A stretch of 32,583 nt of DNA, taken from the NCBI GenBank assembly GCA_023269635.1, contig JAHFPN010000011.1, positions 1 to 32,583 on the forward strand, given 5' to 3'. Below, piece after piece: positions 17,320-25,838 of the stretch. Below the pieces are notes generated by a model, which saw nothing but the letters and a program-made list of their open reading frames with translations, ran no database searches and had not been told where the DNA came from. The translations under genes were made by a program, and so were the position numbers. How positions within the stretch are numbered: position 1 is the stretch's first letter; every line of letters starts with the position of its first letter. The stretch is from Hyphomicrobiales bacterium (GTDB taxonomy: Bacteria; Pseudomonadota; Alphaproteobacteria; Rhizobiales; Xanthobacteraceae).

Positions 17320-17846
17320 GCCACCACCGCTACGACGACGCCCACATCCGCGGCATCCTCAACAGCGTGAAGAACGTCGCCGTCGTGGGCGCGAGCGCCG
17401 CCGAGCATCGGCCGAGCCATTTCGTGGTCAAGTATCTCGCCGCGCGCGGCTACAACGTGTTTCCGATCAATCCCGGTCACGGCGGCAAGGACATCGCCGG
17501 CATCAAGAGCTATGCCCGCCTCGCCGACGTGCCGGTGCCGCTCGACATGGTGGACGTGTTCCGCAGTCCGGAGCAGATGCCGGCGGTGCTCGACGAGGTG
17601 CTGGCGCTCCCGCACCGGCCCAAGGTGTTCTGGATGCAGCTCGGCCTGCGCCACGATGCCTCCGCCGCGCGCGCCGAGGCCGCGGGCATGATCGTGGTGA
17701 TGAACCGCTGTCCCAAGATCGAGTACGGGCGGCTCTCGCGCGAGATCAACTGGGCGGGCGTGAACACCCGCACGCTGTCCGCGAAGAAGCCGAAGCGGCT
17801 CGCCGGCGGCGTGCAGCGGCTCGCGCTCGGCGGCAAGGACAAGTAG
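17316..17846 (+). CDS. CoA-binding domain protein (YccU-like)
   Basis: A 176-residue Rossmann-fold protein of the CoA_binding_2 family. The nucleotide loop VAVVGASAAEHRPSH appears near residue 20, followed by GYNVFPINPGHGG and FWMQLGLRHD, and the conserved cysteine region VVMNRCPKIEY. The start is the GTG at 17316, which overlaps the TGA of the preceding gene (GTGA) and has GGGAAGA just upstream. Coupling to a CoA-ester-type crotonase protein fits a CoA-related role, but no specific activity can be stated. Confidence 0.88.
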   Translation: MSHHRYDDAHIRGILNSVKNVAVVGASAAEHRPSHFVVKYLAARGYNVFPINPGHGGKDIAGIKSYARLADVPVPLDMVDVFRSPEQMPAVLDEVLALPHRPKVFWMQLGLRHDASAARAEAAGMIVVMNRCPKIEYGRLSREINWAGVNTRTLSAKKPKRLAGGVQRLALGGKDK

Positions 17847-17900
17847 CCCGTGACCGGCCGCAGCGCCGCCGCTCTCTTGTGTTAAATTTTCAGGTTCACG

Positions 17901-19217
17901 ATGGATAAGAAGTCGAAAGGCGAACGCAAAGACGCCGCGGCCGAGCGCGAGCCCGGCTTCGCTACGCTCTCGGTCCATGCCGGCGCGCAGCCCGACCCCA
18001 CCACCGGCGCGCGCGCGACGCCGATCTATCAGACCACTTCGTTCGTGTTCGACGACGTGGAGCACGCCGCCTCCCTGTTCGGCCTGCAGACCTTCGGCAA
18101 TATCTACAGCCGCATCGGCAACCCGACCTGCAACGTGCTCGAGGAGCGGGTGGCCGCGCTCGAGGGCGGCACCGCCGGGCTCGCGGTCGCCTCCGGCCAC
18201 GCGGCGCAAGTGATCGTCTTCCACGTGCTGATGCGGCCGGGCGAGGAGTTCATCGCCGCGAACAGGCTCTATGGCGGCTCGATCAACCAGTTCAACCACG
18301 CCTTCAAGAGCTTCGACTGGCAGGTGAAGTGGGCGGATTCCGACGACGTCTCAAGCTTTGAGCGGGCGCTCGGCCCCAAGACCAAGGCGATCTTCATCGA
18401 GTCGATCGCCAATCCCGGCGGCATCGTCACCGATATCGAGGCGGTCGCGCGCGTCGCCCAGAAGGCGAATCTGCCGCTGATCGTCGACAACACGCTGGCC
18501 ACGCCCTACCTCTGCAAGCCCTTCGACCATGGCGCCGACATCGTGGTGCATTCCGCCACCAAGTTTCTCGGCGGCCACGGCAACTCGATCGGCGGTGTGA
18601 TCGTGGACGGCGGCAAGTTCCCGTTCGCCGGCGACCAGCGCTATCCGATGGTTTCCGCGGGGCGGCCCGAGTACCACGGCATCGTCATGGCCGAGACCTT
18701 TGGCGATTTCGGGTTCGCCATGGCCTGCCGGATGCTCTCGCTTCGCGATCTCGGGCCCGCGCTCTCGCCGTTCAATGCGTTCCTGATCCTGACCGGGATT
18801 GAGACGTTGCCGCTGCGCATGCAGAAACACTGCGACAATGCGCTCGCGGTGGCGAAATTCTTGAAAGGCCACGAACAGGTCGCCTGGGTGAGCTACGCCG
18901 GCCTGCCCTCGGACCGCTATCAAAAGCTCGCGCGGAAATACTGCCCCAAGGGCGCCGGCGCGGTGCTCACCTTCGGCTTAAAGGGCGGGTTCGACGCCGG
19001 CGTCGAACTGATTTCGAACGTGAAGCTGTTCTCGCATCTCGCCAACATCGGCGATACGCGCTCGCTGATCCTGCACCCGGCTTCGACCACCCACCGCCAG
19101 CTCACCGACGAGCAGAAAAAGTCGGCCGGCGCCGCGCCCGAGGTGGTGCGGCTTTCGGTCGGAATCGAGGACGTGGAAGACCTGATCGCGGACCTCGATC
19201 AGAGTCTTTCGGCCTGA
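17901..19217 (+). CDS. metY: O-acetylhomoserine sulfhydrylase (aminocarboxypropyltransferase)
   Basis: PLP enzyme of the Cys/Met metabolism family that makes homocysteine, or methionine with methanethiol, from O-acetylhomoserine and sulfide. The 438 residues match the MetY group. Visible features are [32 protein letters not shown], the [14 protein letters not shown] strand and the PLP lysine K221 in [11 protein letters not shown]. The C-terminal part contains ATTHRQ-like STTHRQLT and [12 protein letters not shown], typical of the family. The ribosome-binding site is weak (CAGG). The leader is only 54 bases, so no SAM riboswitch fits. Its end overlaps the convergent ctaA gene by 19 bases. Confidence 0.95.
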   Translation: MDKKSKGERKDAAAEREPGFATLSVHAGAQPDPTTGARATPIYQTTSFVFDDVEHAASLFGLQTFGNIYSRIGNPTCNVLEERVAALEGGTAGLAVASGHAAQVIVFHVLMRPGEEFIAANRLYGGSINQFNHAFKSFDWQVKWADSDDVSSFERALGPKTKAIFIESIANPGGIVTDIEAVARVAQKANLPLIVDNTLATPYLCKPFDHGADIVVHSATKFLGGHGNSIGGVIVDGGKFPFAGDQRYPMVSAGRPEYHGIVMAETFGDFGFAMACRMLSLRDLGPALSPFNAFLILTGIETLPLRMQKHCDNALAVAKFLKGHEQVAWVSYAGLPSDRYQKLARKYCPKGAGAVLTFGLKGGFDAGVELISNVKLFSHLANIGDTRSLILHPASTTHRQLTDEQKKSAGAAPEVVRLSVGIEDVEDLIADLDQSLSA

Positions 19218-20251
19218 ACGCGCATGCGCGCGAGGTGCGCGGACGCCATTGCCAGCACCATGATCGCCCCGGCCTGGTGCGCGAGCGCAAGGTCGAGCGG
19301 AACGACCAGCACGAGCGTCACCACGCCGAGCGCCGCCTGCAGCGTCACCAGCATGAACAGGATGGTGGCGCGGGTCGCGGCCGGATGCGGGGCCACGCGG
19401 CCTGCATCGAGCGCGTGCGCGAGCGCCACCAGCGTCAGCGCATAGGCGAAGATGCGATGGTCGAACTGCACCAGGAGCACGTTCTCGAAGAAATTCTTCC
19501 ATAGCGGCACGATCGGAAACAGCGCCTCGGCCGGCGGCACCAGCCAAATGTCCATCAACGGCCAGGTATTGAACGTGAGCCCAGCGCCGGTCTTGGCCAC
19601 CAACGCGCCGAGAAAGATCTGCGCGAACACCAGCGCCAGGATCAGGCCCGCGATCCAGCGGTAACGCGGCGCAACCGGCGACTCCTGCCGCGGCCGCAGG
19701 CTTTCGGCGATCGCGACCAGAGCGGCCAGAATGGCGCTCGCGAGCACGAGATGCATCGCGAGCCGGTACTGGCTCACGTCCGTGCGCTCCACGAGTCCGG
19801 ACTGCACCATCCACCAGCCGACTGCGCCCTGGATGCCGCCGAGCACGAACACGCCGGCGAGCTTCCAGCCGAGCGCCCGGTCGATCCGTCCGCGCCAGAG
19901 AAAAATCAAGAACGGGATCAAGAATGCCACGCCCACGAACCGCGCCAGCAGCCGGTGCGTCCATTCCCACCAATAGATCACCTGAAACTCGGCGAGCGTC
20001 ATCCCGGCATTGACGATCTGGAACTGCGGGATCGCGCGATAGAGCTCGAACTCGGCCTGCCAGGCGGCGTCGGAGAGCGGCGGCAGCACGCCGGTGAGCG
20101 GCCGCCATTCGGTGATCGAGAGCCCCGAGCCGGTGAGCCGCGTGGCCCCGCCCACCAGCACGATCGCGGCCACCAGTGCTGCGACACACCAGAGCCAGCG
20201 GCGCACCGGCCGCATTCGGTCCTTGCCCGTTACGCTCTGTCCTGCCGGCAT
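19199..20251 (-). CDS. ctaA: Heme A synthase (CtaA/COX15 type)
   Basis: Inner-membrane monooxygenase that converts heme O to heme A for cytochrome c oxidase. About 350 residues with eight hydrophobic helices. Conserved features are LVGGATRLTGSGLSITEW after the first helix, the heme-ligand histidines in YWWEWTHRLLAR, AMHLVLA, VQFDHRIFAY and LAHQAG, and the TGAGLTFNTWPLMD loop. ATG codons at 20251 and 20215 are both possible; the latter has AAGGA four bases upstream. It overlaps metY tail to tail and diverges from the DUF2842 gene, a neighbourhood common in Hyphomicrobiales. Confidence 0.95.
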   Translation of the reverse strand: MPAGQSVTGKDRMRPVRRWLWCVAALVAAIVLVGGATRLTGSGLSITEWRPLTGVLPPLSDAAWQAEFELYRAIPQFQIVNAGMTLAEFQVIYWWEWTHRLLARFVGVAFLIPFLIFLWRGRIDRALGWKLAGVFVLGGIQGAVGWWMVQSGLVERTDVSQYRLAMHLVLASAILAALVAIAESLRPRQESPVAPRYRWIAGLILALVFAQIFLGALVAKTGAGLTFNTWPLMDIWLVPPAEALFPIVPLWKNFFENVLLVQFDHRIFAYALTLVALAHALDAGRVAPHPAATRATILFMLVTLQAALGVVTLVLVVPLDLALAHQAGAIMVLAMASAHLARMRVQAERL

Positions 20252-20339
20252 CCGCGCGCTCCGCGTTTCCTTTGCGCGCGACGATAGATATAGAGCGGCG
20301 TGCACGCGGGCAATCGGCCGCGTGGTCGCGCGAGCGCAG

Positions 20340-20555
20340 ATGAAACAGCGGCTTCGAAAGCTTCTCGGCACGTTTGCGCTGCTGGCGCTCGTCCTGGTCT
20401 GGGCGCTCCTGGCGATGGCCCTGGCACAGGGCCGCTTGCACGAGCTTCCCGCCGTCGCGCAATTCGTCGCCTATGCCGCGCTCGGGCTCGGCTGGGTGCT
20501 GCCGGCCGGGGCGCTGATCTGGTGGATGTCGCGGCCCGATCCCGAACCGGATTGA
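20340..20555 (+). CDS. DUF2842 family small membrane protein
   Basis: A 71-residue protein with two hydrophobic helices (FALLALVLVWALLAMALA and FVAYAALGLGWVLPAGALIWW) ending in the family-typical WMSRPDPEPD. The RKLLGT start and the GWVLPA segment match DUF2842, found near ctaA in alphaproteobacteria. The ATG at 20340 begins the conserved part; the frame is open upstream but does not look coding. Function is unknown. Its position opposite ctaA hints at cytochrome oxidase biogenesis. It ends five bases from the convergent deacetylase gene. Confidence 0.85.
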   Translation: MKQRLRKLLGTFALLALVLVWALLAMALAQGRLHELPAVAQFVAYAALGLGWVLPAGALIWWMSRPDPEPD

Positions 20556-20559
20556 ACGT

Positions 20560-21618
20560 TCAGGCGGCGTCGATCCGGCGGAAGCCGTTCGAGAGCGCGA
20601 ACGGCGCTCCCGACAGGAACACTTCCACGAAGCGCAGCGCCTGGAAATGGCCGTTGAGCGACACCCGCGGCAGCGCGGTCAGGTGCTCGCGATGCTCCGG
20701 GAACAGCACGCCCGGCCGCGTGCTGAGCGCGGTCTTGAATCCGAGCGAGGCCGCAAGCGCGAACTCGCGCGGGCCCGCCGAGGTCACGTCGCCGACCGGA
20801 AACGCGAAATGCCGCGGCCGTTTGCCGAGCGAGGCCTCGATCACGTCGGCGCCGCGCTCGATCTCGGCGCGCGCCTGCGCCGGCGGCAGCTTGCGCAGCA
20901 TGAAGTGATTGACGGTATGTGCACCGACCGTGACCAGCGGGTCCTCCGCCATGCGCGCGATCTCCGGCCAAGTCATGCACAGCTCTCGGCAGGGCGCGAG
21001 CGGATCGACGCCATAGCGTGCCGCGAGATCGCTCAGCACCCGCCGCATCTCGCCCTCGTCGGCGACGCCGCGCAGTTGCCAGTAGATCTCGCGGAAGGCC
21101 GCGGTCTTCTCCGTCGCCCCGGTGCAGTCATAGAAGCGGGTATGGCCGTCGAGCTCGAGCACGATGCGGCTGTTGGCGGCGATCACGCGCTCGAGCGTGG
21201 CCCACCACATCTCGCCGATCTGGTCGGCGAAGGCAGTCGCCACGAACAGCGCGAACGGCACTTGATACCGCTTGAAGATCGGCCAGGCATATTCGAGGTT
21301 GTCGCGATAGCCGTCGTCGAGCGTCATGGCCGCGAACCGCCGCTCGAAGTCCTGCTCGGTCAGCCGTCGGTGCAGCTCGTCGAGGCTGACGAGCTCGACC
21401 CCGCGCGCCTTGAGCCGCAGCACCACTCCTTCGAGGAAGCCCGGCTCGACCTCCAACAGCCGGTTCGGCTGGAACGCCCCGCGCCGCGGCGGCCGCACGT
21501 GGTGCAGCGTGAAAATCACCCCCACCCCGCCGGTGATCGGCTTCAGCGCCCGGTGGGCGCCGGAGAAATAGAGGACCTCCAGCCCGGCTCGTAACGCGGC
21601 TCTACGCAAGTTCGGCAC
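20560..21618 (-). CDS. NodB-type polysaccharide deacetylase
   Basis: Predicted carbohydrate esterase family 4 enzyme that removes N- or O-acetyl groups from a polysaccharide. The catalytic and metal-binding residues are visible: the Asp pair in MTLDDGYRDN and the His pair in HTVNH. Other matches are the FALFVATAF strand and FAFPVGD. No signal peptide is evident. The GTG at 21618 is proposed as start (353 residues) because GGGGGG lies five bases upstream and the only upstream ATG (21819) lies inside the divergent gene. That start is provisional. It opens the exopolysaccharide locus and diverges from the acyltransferase gene, as in XrtA-type loci where such a deacetylase accompanies a FemAB-like protein. 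Confidence 0.9.
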   Translation of the reverse strand: MPNLRRAALRAGLEVLYFSGAHRALKPITGGVGVIFTLHHVRPPRRGAFQPNRLLEVEPGFLEGVVLRLKARGVELVSLDELHRRLTEQDFERRFAAMTLDDGYRDNLEYAWPIFKRYQVPFALFVATAFADQIGEMWWATLERVIAANSRIVLELDGHTRFYDCTGATEKTAAFREIYWQLRGVADEGEMRRVLSDLAARYGVDPLAPCRELCMTWPEIARMAEDPLVTVGAHTVNHFMLRKLPPAQARAEIERGADVIEASLGKRPRHFAFPVGDVTSAGPREFALAASLGFKTALSTRPGVLFPEHREHLTALPRVSLNGHFQALRFVEVFLSGAPFALSNGFRRIDAA

Positions 21619-21710
21619 CTCGGCCCCCCGCAACGGTCCATTTACCCGAACTGTGCCAACGGAATCTTGAGGATTCTTTGCAATCGTTACCGCCGCAAGG
21701 GGAAGCGTGC

Positions 21711-22943
21711 ATGCGCAAGGGAGCGTTAAGCATGGCGAGCGAGGCGGCGACGGCTTTGGCACGCGTCGAGGGCGGCCGCCTGGCGACCGCGTCCACCGCC
21801 GCGCATCGCGTATCCGCAAGTCTCGCCCGGGTCGAGGTGTTCCAGAAGCTTGCGGCAGCCGAGCCGCACTGGCGCGCGCTCGAGCAGCACGGCGTCCTCA
21901 CCGCCTATCAGCGCTTCGACTGGGTCGCGGCTTGGCAGCGCAATAGCGGCGCCGAGCTCGCAATCACTCCCCTGATCGTGATCGGCTTCGATCGCGCGCG
22001 TGCCCCCCTGTTCCTGTGGCCGCTCGCCGAATGCCCGCGCGCGCGCTATCGCGTCGGCCGCTTCCTCGGCGGCAAGCACGCCAATTTCAATTTCGGGCCG
22101 TGGCGGCGCGGGCTCGAATTCGGCGCCGACGAGCTCGCCTTCGCGCTCGATTCGCTGCGCGCGGCCGTGCCCGGCCTCGACGCGCTCGAGCTGCTGAACC
22201 AGCCGGAGAGCTGGGACGGCATGCCGAACCCGCTTCTGATCCTGCCGCACCAGCCCTCGCCCAGCGACGGCTTCCGCCTGTCGCTTGCGGCGCGCGGCGC
22301 TGAAGTGCTGGCGCGCTCCTATAGCTCCGGCACGCGCGCGCGGCTCCGCACCAAGGAGCGCAAGCTCAAGGCGATCCCGGGTTATCGCTACTTGCGCGCG
22401 TCCACCGCCGCCGAAGTCGATCGCTATCTCGCCGCGTTCCTGAAACAGAAGGCCGAACGCTTCGCGGCCCAGGGCATCGAGAACGCGTTCGCACGTCCCG
22501 GCACCGCCGCGTTTCTGCGCGAGGCGTGCTTGCACGGCCTCGCTGCCGGCAAACCGGTGCTCGAATTGCACGTGCTCGATACCGACGAGGGCATGCTGGC
22601 GCTGTTCGGCGGGGTCACCGACGGCCGCCGGTTCTCCGGCATGATCAACTCGATCGCGCTCGGCGAGCCCGCACGCCACAGCCCCGGGCTGATCCTGCTC
22701 AATCATCTGGTCGCCGACTGCGCCGAGCGCGGCATGCAAATGTTCGACCTCGGTGTGGGCGAGGCGCACTACAAGGCCATGCTGTGCGAGGAGACCGAGC
22801 CGCTGTTCGACAGTTTCATTCCGGTTTCGCCGCGCGGCCGGTTGATCGCGCCGGTGCTCGCGGCCAGGGCGCGGCTCAAGCACACGATCAAGCGCTCGAG
22901 CCTGCTCTGGGCGCTGGCCCAGCGCGTGCGCCGGTTCTTCTAA
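21711..22943 (+). CDS. CelD/BcsL-like GNAT acyltransferase of polysaccharide loci
   Basis: A 410-residue cytoplasmic protein of the acetyltransferase_6 (CelD/BcsL, FemAB-like) group. Recognisable parts are the N-terminal TAYQRFDWVAAW, the FGPWRRGLEF region, RTKERKLKAIPGYRY with the basic KERKL helix, the long GNAT core with LLNHLVADCAERGMQMFDLGVGEAHYKAMLCEE split over two strands, and a basic C-terminus. Such proteins are proposed to acylate or aminoacylate exopolysaccharide precursors; direct evidence for this one is lacking. AAGGGGA lies seven bases before the ATG at 21711; an ATG at 21732 with GGGAG is an alternative. It converges on the chain-length gene, 10 bases away. Confidence 0.85.
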   Translation: MRKGALSMASEAATALARVEGGRLATASTAAHRVSASLARVEVFQKLAAAEPHWRALEQHGVLTAYQRFDWVAAWQRNSGAELAITPLIVIGFDRARAPLFLWPLAECPRARYRVGRFLGGKHANFNFGPWRRGLEFGADELAFALDSLRAAVPGLDALELLNQPESWDGMPNPLLILPHQPSPSDGFRLSLAARGAEVLARSYSSGTRARLRTKERKLKAIPGYRYLRASTAAEVDRYLAAFLKQKAERFAAQGIENAFARPGTAAFLREACLHGLAAGKPVLELHVLDTDEGMLALFGGVTDGRRFSGMINSIALGEPARHSPGLILLNHLVADCAERGMQMFDLGVGEAHYKAMLCEETEPLFDSFIPVSPRGRLIAPVLAARARLKHTIKRSSLLWALAQRVRRFF

Positions 22944-22953
22944 AATCGATCGG

Positions 22954-25107
22954 TCAGGCGGCGGCGCGGTCTTCCGGCGCCGGCGGCAATTCCGGCCCGA
23001 CCGCGACCACCATCACGTGGGCGAAGCCCCTGGCCGCGAGCGCGTCCGACGCCGCCGGCCCGGCGCCGGCCGAGTCATCGTCCGCGACCAGCACCGCCGC
23101 GCGCGCGAAGCGCGCGAGCCGCTCGGCGCCGGCCAGTTCCGCAAGCTTGCCGGTGAGCAGCACCACGTAGTCATAGGTCTGCGACAGCGCGCCGAGCACG
23201 ATCGAGAGCCGCTGCGCGGTGAGCAACCCGGTGGTGCTGCGCACCCCGCGGCCGACCGCGATCACGTGCGCACGCGACCCCGGGTCGCGCTGGATCACCT
23301 CGGTGAACGACGCGACCCCGAACAGCAGATCGCCGAGCCCCGGCGCGTGCGGGTCCGGGACCAGCGCGCGCGACGGCGCGCATTCGGCGTCGAGATCGAG
23401 CAGCAGCACGCGCTTTCCTTCCGCGGCAAGCTCGCGCGCGAGCGCGATCGCGACGCTTGCGGACTGGTCAAGAGTTTCCATTCCGCCGACCGCGACGATG
23501 CCATGGCCGAGCCCGCGCACTTCCTCCACCAAAGCCGCGATCCGGCGTTGACGCACCTCGGCCGGATCCTCGGCCGAAACCGGACGCTCGGCCTCCTCGC
23601 TGCTCGCCCCGATCCAGGCCGCGGGCGCGCGCGGCTCGATCTCCGCCGGCATCGCATCCTCGACCGTGACCGCAGCGCGGCGATAGACTTCGCCCTGCAT
23701 GAGCTCGCCGATCGCGATGAACACCATGCTGAACAACAGCGCCACCAAGGTCGCGAGCAGCACGATCGGCAGCTTTTTCGGGAAGTACGGAATCGCCGAC
23801 GGCACCGCGCGCGAGATGACGCGCGCATCGGCCGTCACCGCGTCGGGCGATTCGCGTGCGGTCGCGTCGCGATAGCGCGCGAGATACGATTCCAGGAGAT
23901 CGCGCTGCGCCTTGGCCTCGCGCTCGAGCGCGCGCAATTGCACATCCTGCTCGCCGAGCGTCGAAGCCTGACGCTTGAGCTGATCGAGGGCCGCGCTCAC
24001 CTGCTCCACGCGGGCGCCCCCGATGCGCGCGTCATTCTCCAGGCTGCGCACGAGCTTCTCCGCTTCGCTCCGCGTCTGCGACTCAAGGTCGGCGATCTGC
24101 GCCTTCAGTTCCTTGATGCGCGGGTGCAGCGGCAGAAGCGTCGAGGACTGTTCCGCGAGCTGCGCCTTGAGCGTGACGCGCTGCTCGTTGAGCCGCCGGA
24201 TCAGCTCCGAGTTCACGATTTCCGAGGCCTCGATCGGCCGGCCGGAGCGCAGGAGCTCGCGGATCAGTTGCGCCTTGGCCTCGGCGTCGGCCCTCTGCGA
24301 GCGCGCCAGCACGAGCTGCGAGTTGAGCTCGCCGAGCTGCTGAGCGGACAGCGGACTGTTGTTCGGTCCGAGATAGAGATTGGAGCTGCCGCGGAAGGCT
24401 TCGACCTTGCCCTCGGCCTCGGCGACGCGGGCGCGCAGCTGCTCGATCTCGCCCGCGAGCCACTGGCTCGCCTGCCGCATGGCTTCCTGCTTGCTCTGCT
24501 GCTGCAGCACGAGATAGCCGTCGACGACGGCGTTCGAGACGCGTGCCGCCAGATCCGGATCCTCGGATTGGAATTCGACCACGATCACGCGCGAGCGGTC
24601 GATCGAATAGACCGTGAGCCGCTCGTAGTAGCGCTCGAGCACCCGCTCCTCGATGCTCATGCGCGTGGGATTGCGCATCAGCCCGACCAGCGCGAGGATG
24701 CGGCCGAACACCGAGCCGCCGATCGTCGGATTGAATTCGGGCCGCTCGCTGAGCTTCAGCTCGCGCACGATTTTGCGCGCGAGATCGCGCGAGAGCGCGA
24801 GCTGAACCTGGCTCTGCACCGCTTCTTGATCGAGCAGCGTGCGGTCGCGATCGACGTTGCGCTCGCTCTCCGCCCGGCTATAGGGGGTCTCGCGGCTCTC
24901 GATCAGCACGCGCGCTTCGGACTTGTAGCGCGGCGTGATCAGGTTCACGACCGCGAAGCTCGCGACCGCGACCACGAGCGCCGGCACGATGATCCAATTG
25001 CGCTTCAGCCACAGCGCGCGCGCGAGCGCCGCGAGATCGAGCTCGCTGGCGGCCGCCTCGGTCGCGATCGAGGTGCCGTCCTCCGGCACGGACATTCGAC
25101 TGATCAC
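22954..25107 (-). CDS. Polysaccharide co-polymerase fused to a degenerate tyrosine-kinase-like domain
   Basis: Inner-membrane protein of the Wzz/GumC/ExoP group that sets chain length and couples polymerisation to export. In a 717-residue product the first membrane helix is near 40-58, a long periplasmic coiled-coil part spans about 195-415, and the second helix is at 445-467 after a Pro-rich VPSAIPYFPKK motif. The cytoplasmic domain (about 530-717) has the BY-kinase fold, but the P-loop GEGKS is replaced by AVGGMETLDQSAS (K to Q), the Walker A' motif reads LLLDLD, and no tyrosine cluster ends the protein. Kinase activity is therefore doubtful. The start is uncertain: GTG 25107 with GGAG, or ATG 25095. 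It diverges from the export lipoprotein. Confidence 0.9.
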   Translation of the reverse strand: MISRMSVPEDGTSIATEAAASELDLAALARALWLKRNWIIVPALVVAVASFAVVNLITPRYKSEARVLIESRETPYSRAESERNVDRDRTLLDQEAVQSQVQLALSRDLARKIVRELKLSERPEFNPTIGGSVFGRILALVGLMRNPTRMSIEERVLERYYERLTVYSIDRSRVIVVEFQSEDPDLAARVSNAVVDGYLVLQQQSKQEAMRQASQWLAGEIEQLRARVAEAEGKVEAFRGSSNLYLGPNNSPLSAQQLGELNSQLVLARSQRADAEAKAQLIRELLRSGRPIEASEIVNSELIRRLNEQRVTLKAQLAEQSSTLLPLHPRIKELKAQIADLESQTRSEAEKLVRSLENDARIGGARVEQVSAALDQLKRQASTLGEQDVQLRALEREAKAQRDLLESYLARYRDATARESPDAVTADARVISRAVPSAIPYFPKKLPIVLLATLVALLFSMVFIAIGELMQGEVYRRAAVTVEDAMPAEIEPRAPAAWIGASSEEAERPVSAEDPAEVRQRRIAALVEEVRGLGHGIVAVGGMETLDQSASVAIALARELAAEGKRVLLLDLDAECAPSRALVPDPHAPGLGDLLFGVASFTEVIQRDPGSRAHVIAVGRGVRSTTGLLTAQRLSIVLGALSQTYDYVVLLTGKLAELAGAERLARFARAAVLVADDDSAGAGPAASDALAARGFAHVMVVAVGPELPPAPEDRAAA

Positions 25108-25269
25108 GGAAACAACTCCACGCACGCCACGGTCGCCCCATAAGAGATCATTAGGGTTGCCGCCGGGTTAATCGGGAGAAGAATTGCGCAATAAAGGCCG
25201 GCCTGGTGAGGTTTCGTTAACCATGTCGCCGGTAAGAATTCGGAAACCGAAAGACTCAGGCGCCGCTCC

Positions 25270-25824
25270 ATGCTCGTCCGAACGGCCCTCCTCCTCGCGC
25301 TCGCGCTCGGCCTGGCGGCCTGCGCCAACGGCCCGCGCGTGGGCGAGATCGATCCCGCGTTCAGCGCACCCTATGCGCTCGGCGCCGGCGACCGTTTGCG
25401 CGTGGTCGTGTTCGGCCAGGACGGGCTCACCAATTCCTACACCGTGGACAGCGCCGGCAAGATCGCGATGCCGCTGATCGGCGCGGTCGAGGCGCGCGGG
25501 CTCACCACCGCGGAGCTCAGCCAGGCGATCGCGACCAAGCTCAAGAACGGCTACGTGCGCGAGCCGCACGTCGCGGTCGAGGTGGAGACTTACAGGCCAT
25601 TCTTCATCCTGGGCGAAGTGAACACCGCCGGGCAATTCGCTTATGTGAACGGTCTCACGATCGAGAGTGCGATCGCGGTCGCCGGCGGCTTCTCGCCGCG
25701 CGCGAGCAAGACCGGCGCGATCGTCGCCCGCAACATTCAAGGCAAGCTCGTGCACGCGCGCGTGCCGCTCTGGTATCCGGTCAGGCCCGGCGACACCATC
25801 ACCATCGAGGAACGGTGGCTCTGA
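25270..25824 (+). CDS. Wza-type polysaccharide export lipoprotein (short form)
   Basis: Outer-membrane export protein of 184 residues. It has a lipoprotein signal peptide with lipobox LAAC (Cys19), then a Poly_export domain (YALGAGDRLRVVVFGQDGLTNSYTV split over the first strands, GKIAMPLIGAVEARGLT), and one SLBB repeat (FILGEVNTAGQFAYVNGLTIESA). It lacks the second SLBB and C-terminal helix of E. coli Wza, so it resembles the short rhizobial ExoF/GumB type. It should form the outer-membrane channel with the co-polymerase encoded divergently 162 bases away. The stop overlaps the possible GTG start of the next gene. The shared upstream gap contains GGTTAATC and GTTAACC but no full CtrA box. Confidence 0.92.
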   Translation: MLVRTALLLALALGLAACANGPRVGEIDPAFSAPYALGAGDRLRVVVFGQDGLTNSYTVDSAGKIAMPLIGAVEARGLTTAELSQAIATKLKNGYVREPHVAVEVETYRPFFILGEVNTAGQFAYVNGLTIESAIAVAGGFSPRASKTGAIVARNIQGKLVHARVPLWYPVRPGDTITIEERWL

Positions 25825-25838
25825 GTGGAAGCGCGCCG

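Noticed and set aside
17847-17900. Possible SAM-II riboswitch before metY
   Set aside because: The 54-base leader is short and no SAM-II pseudoknot elements were recognisable.
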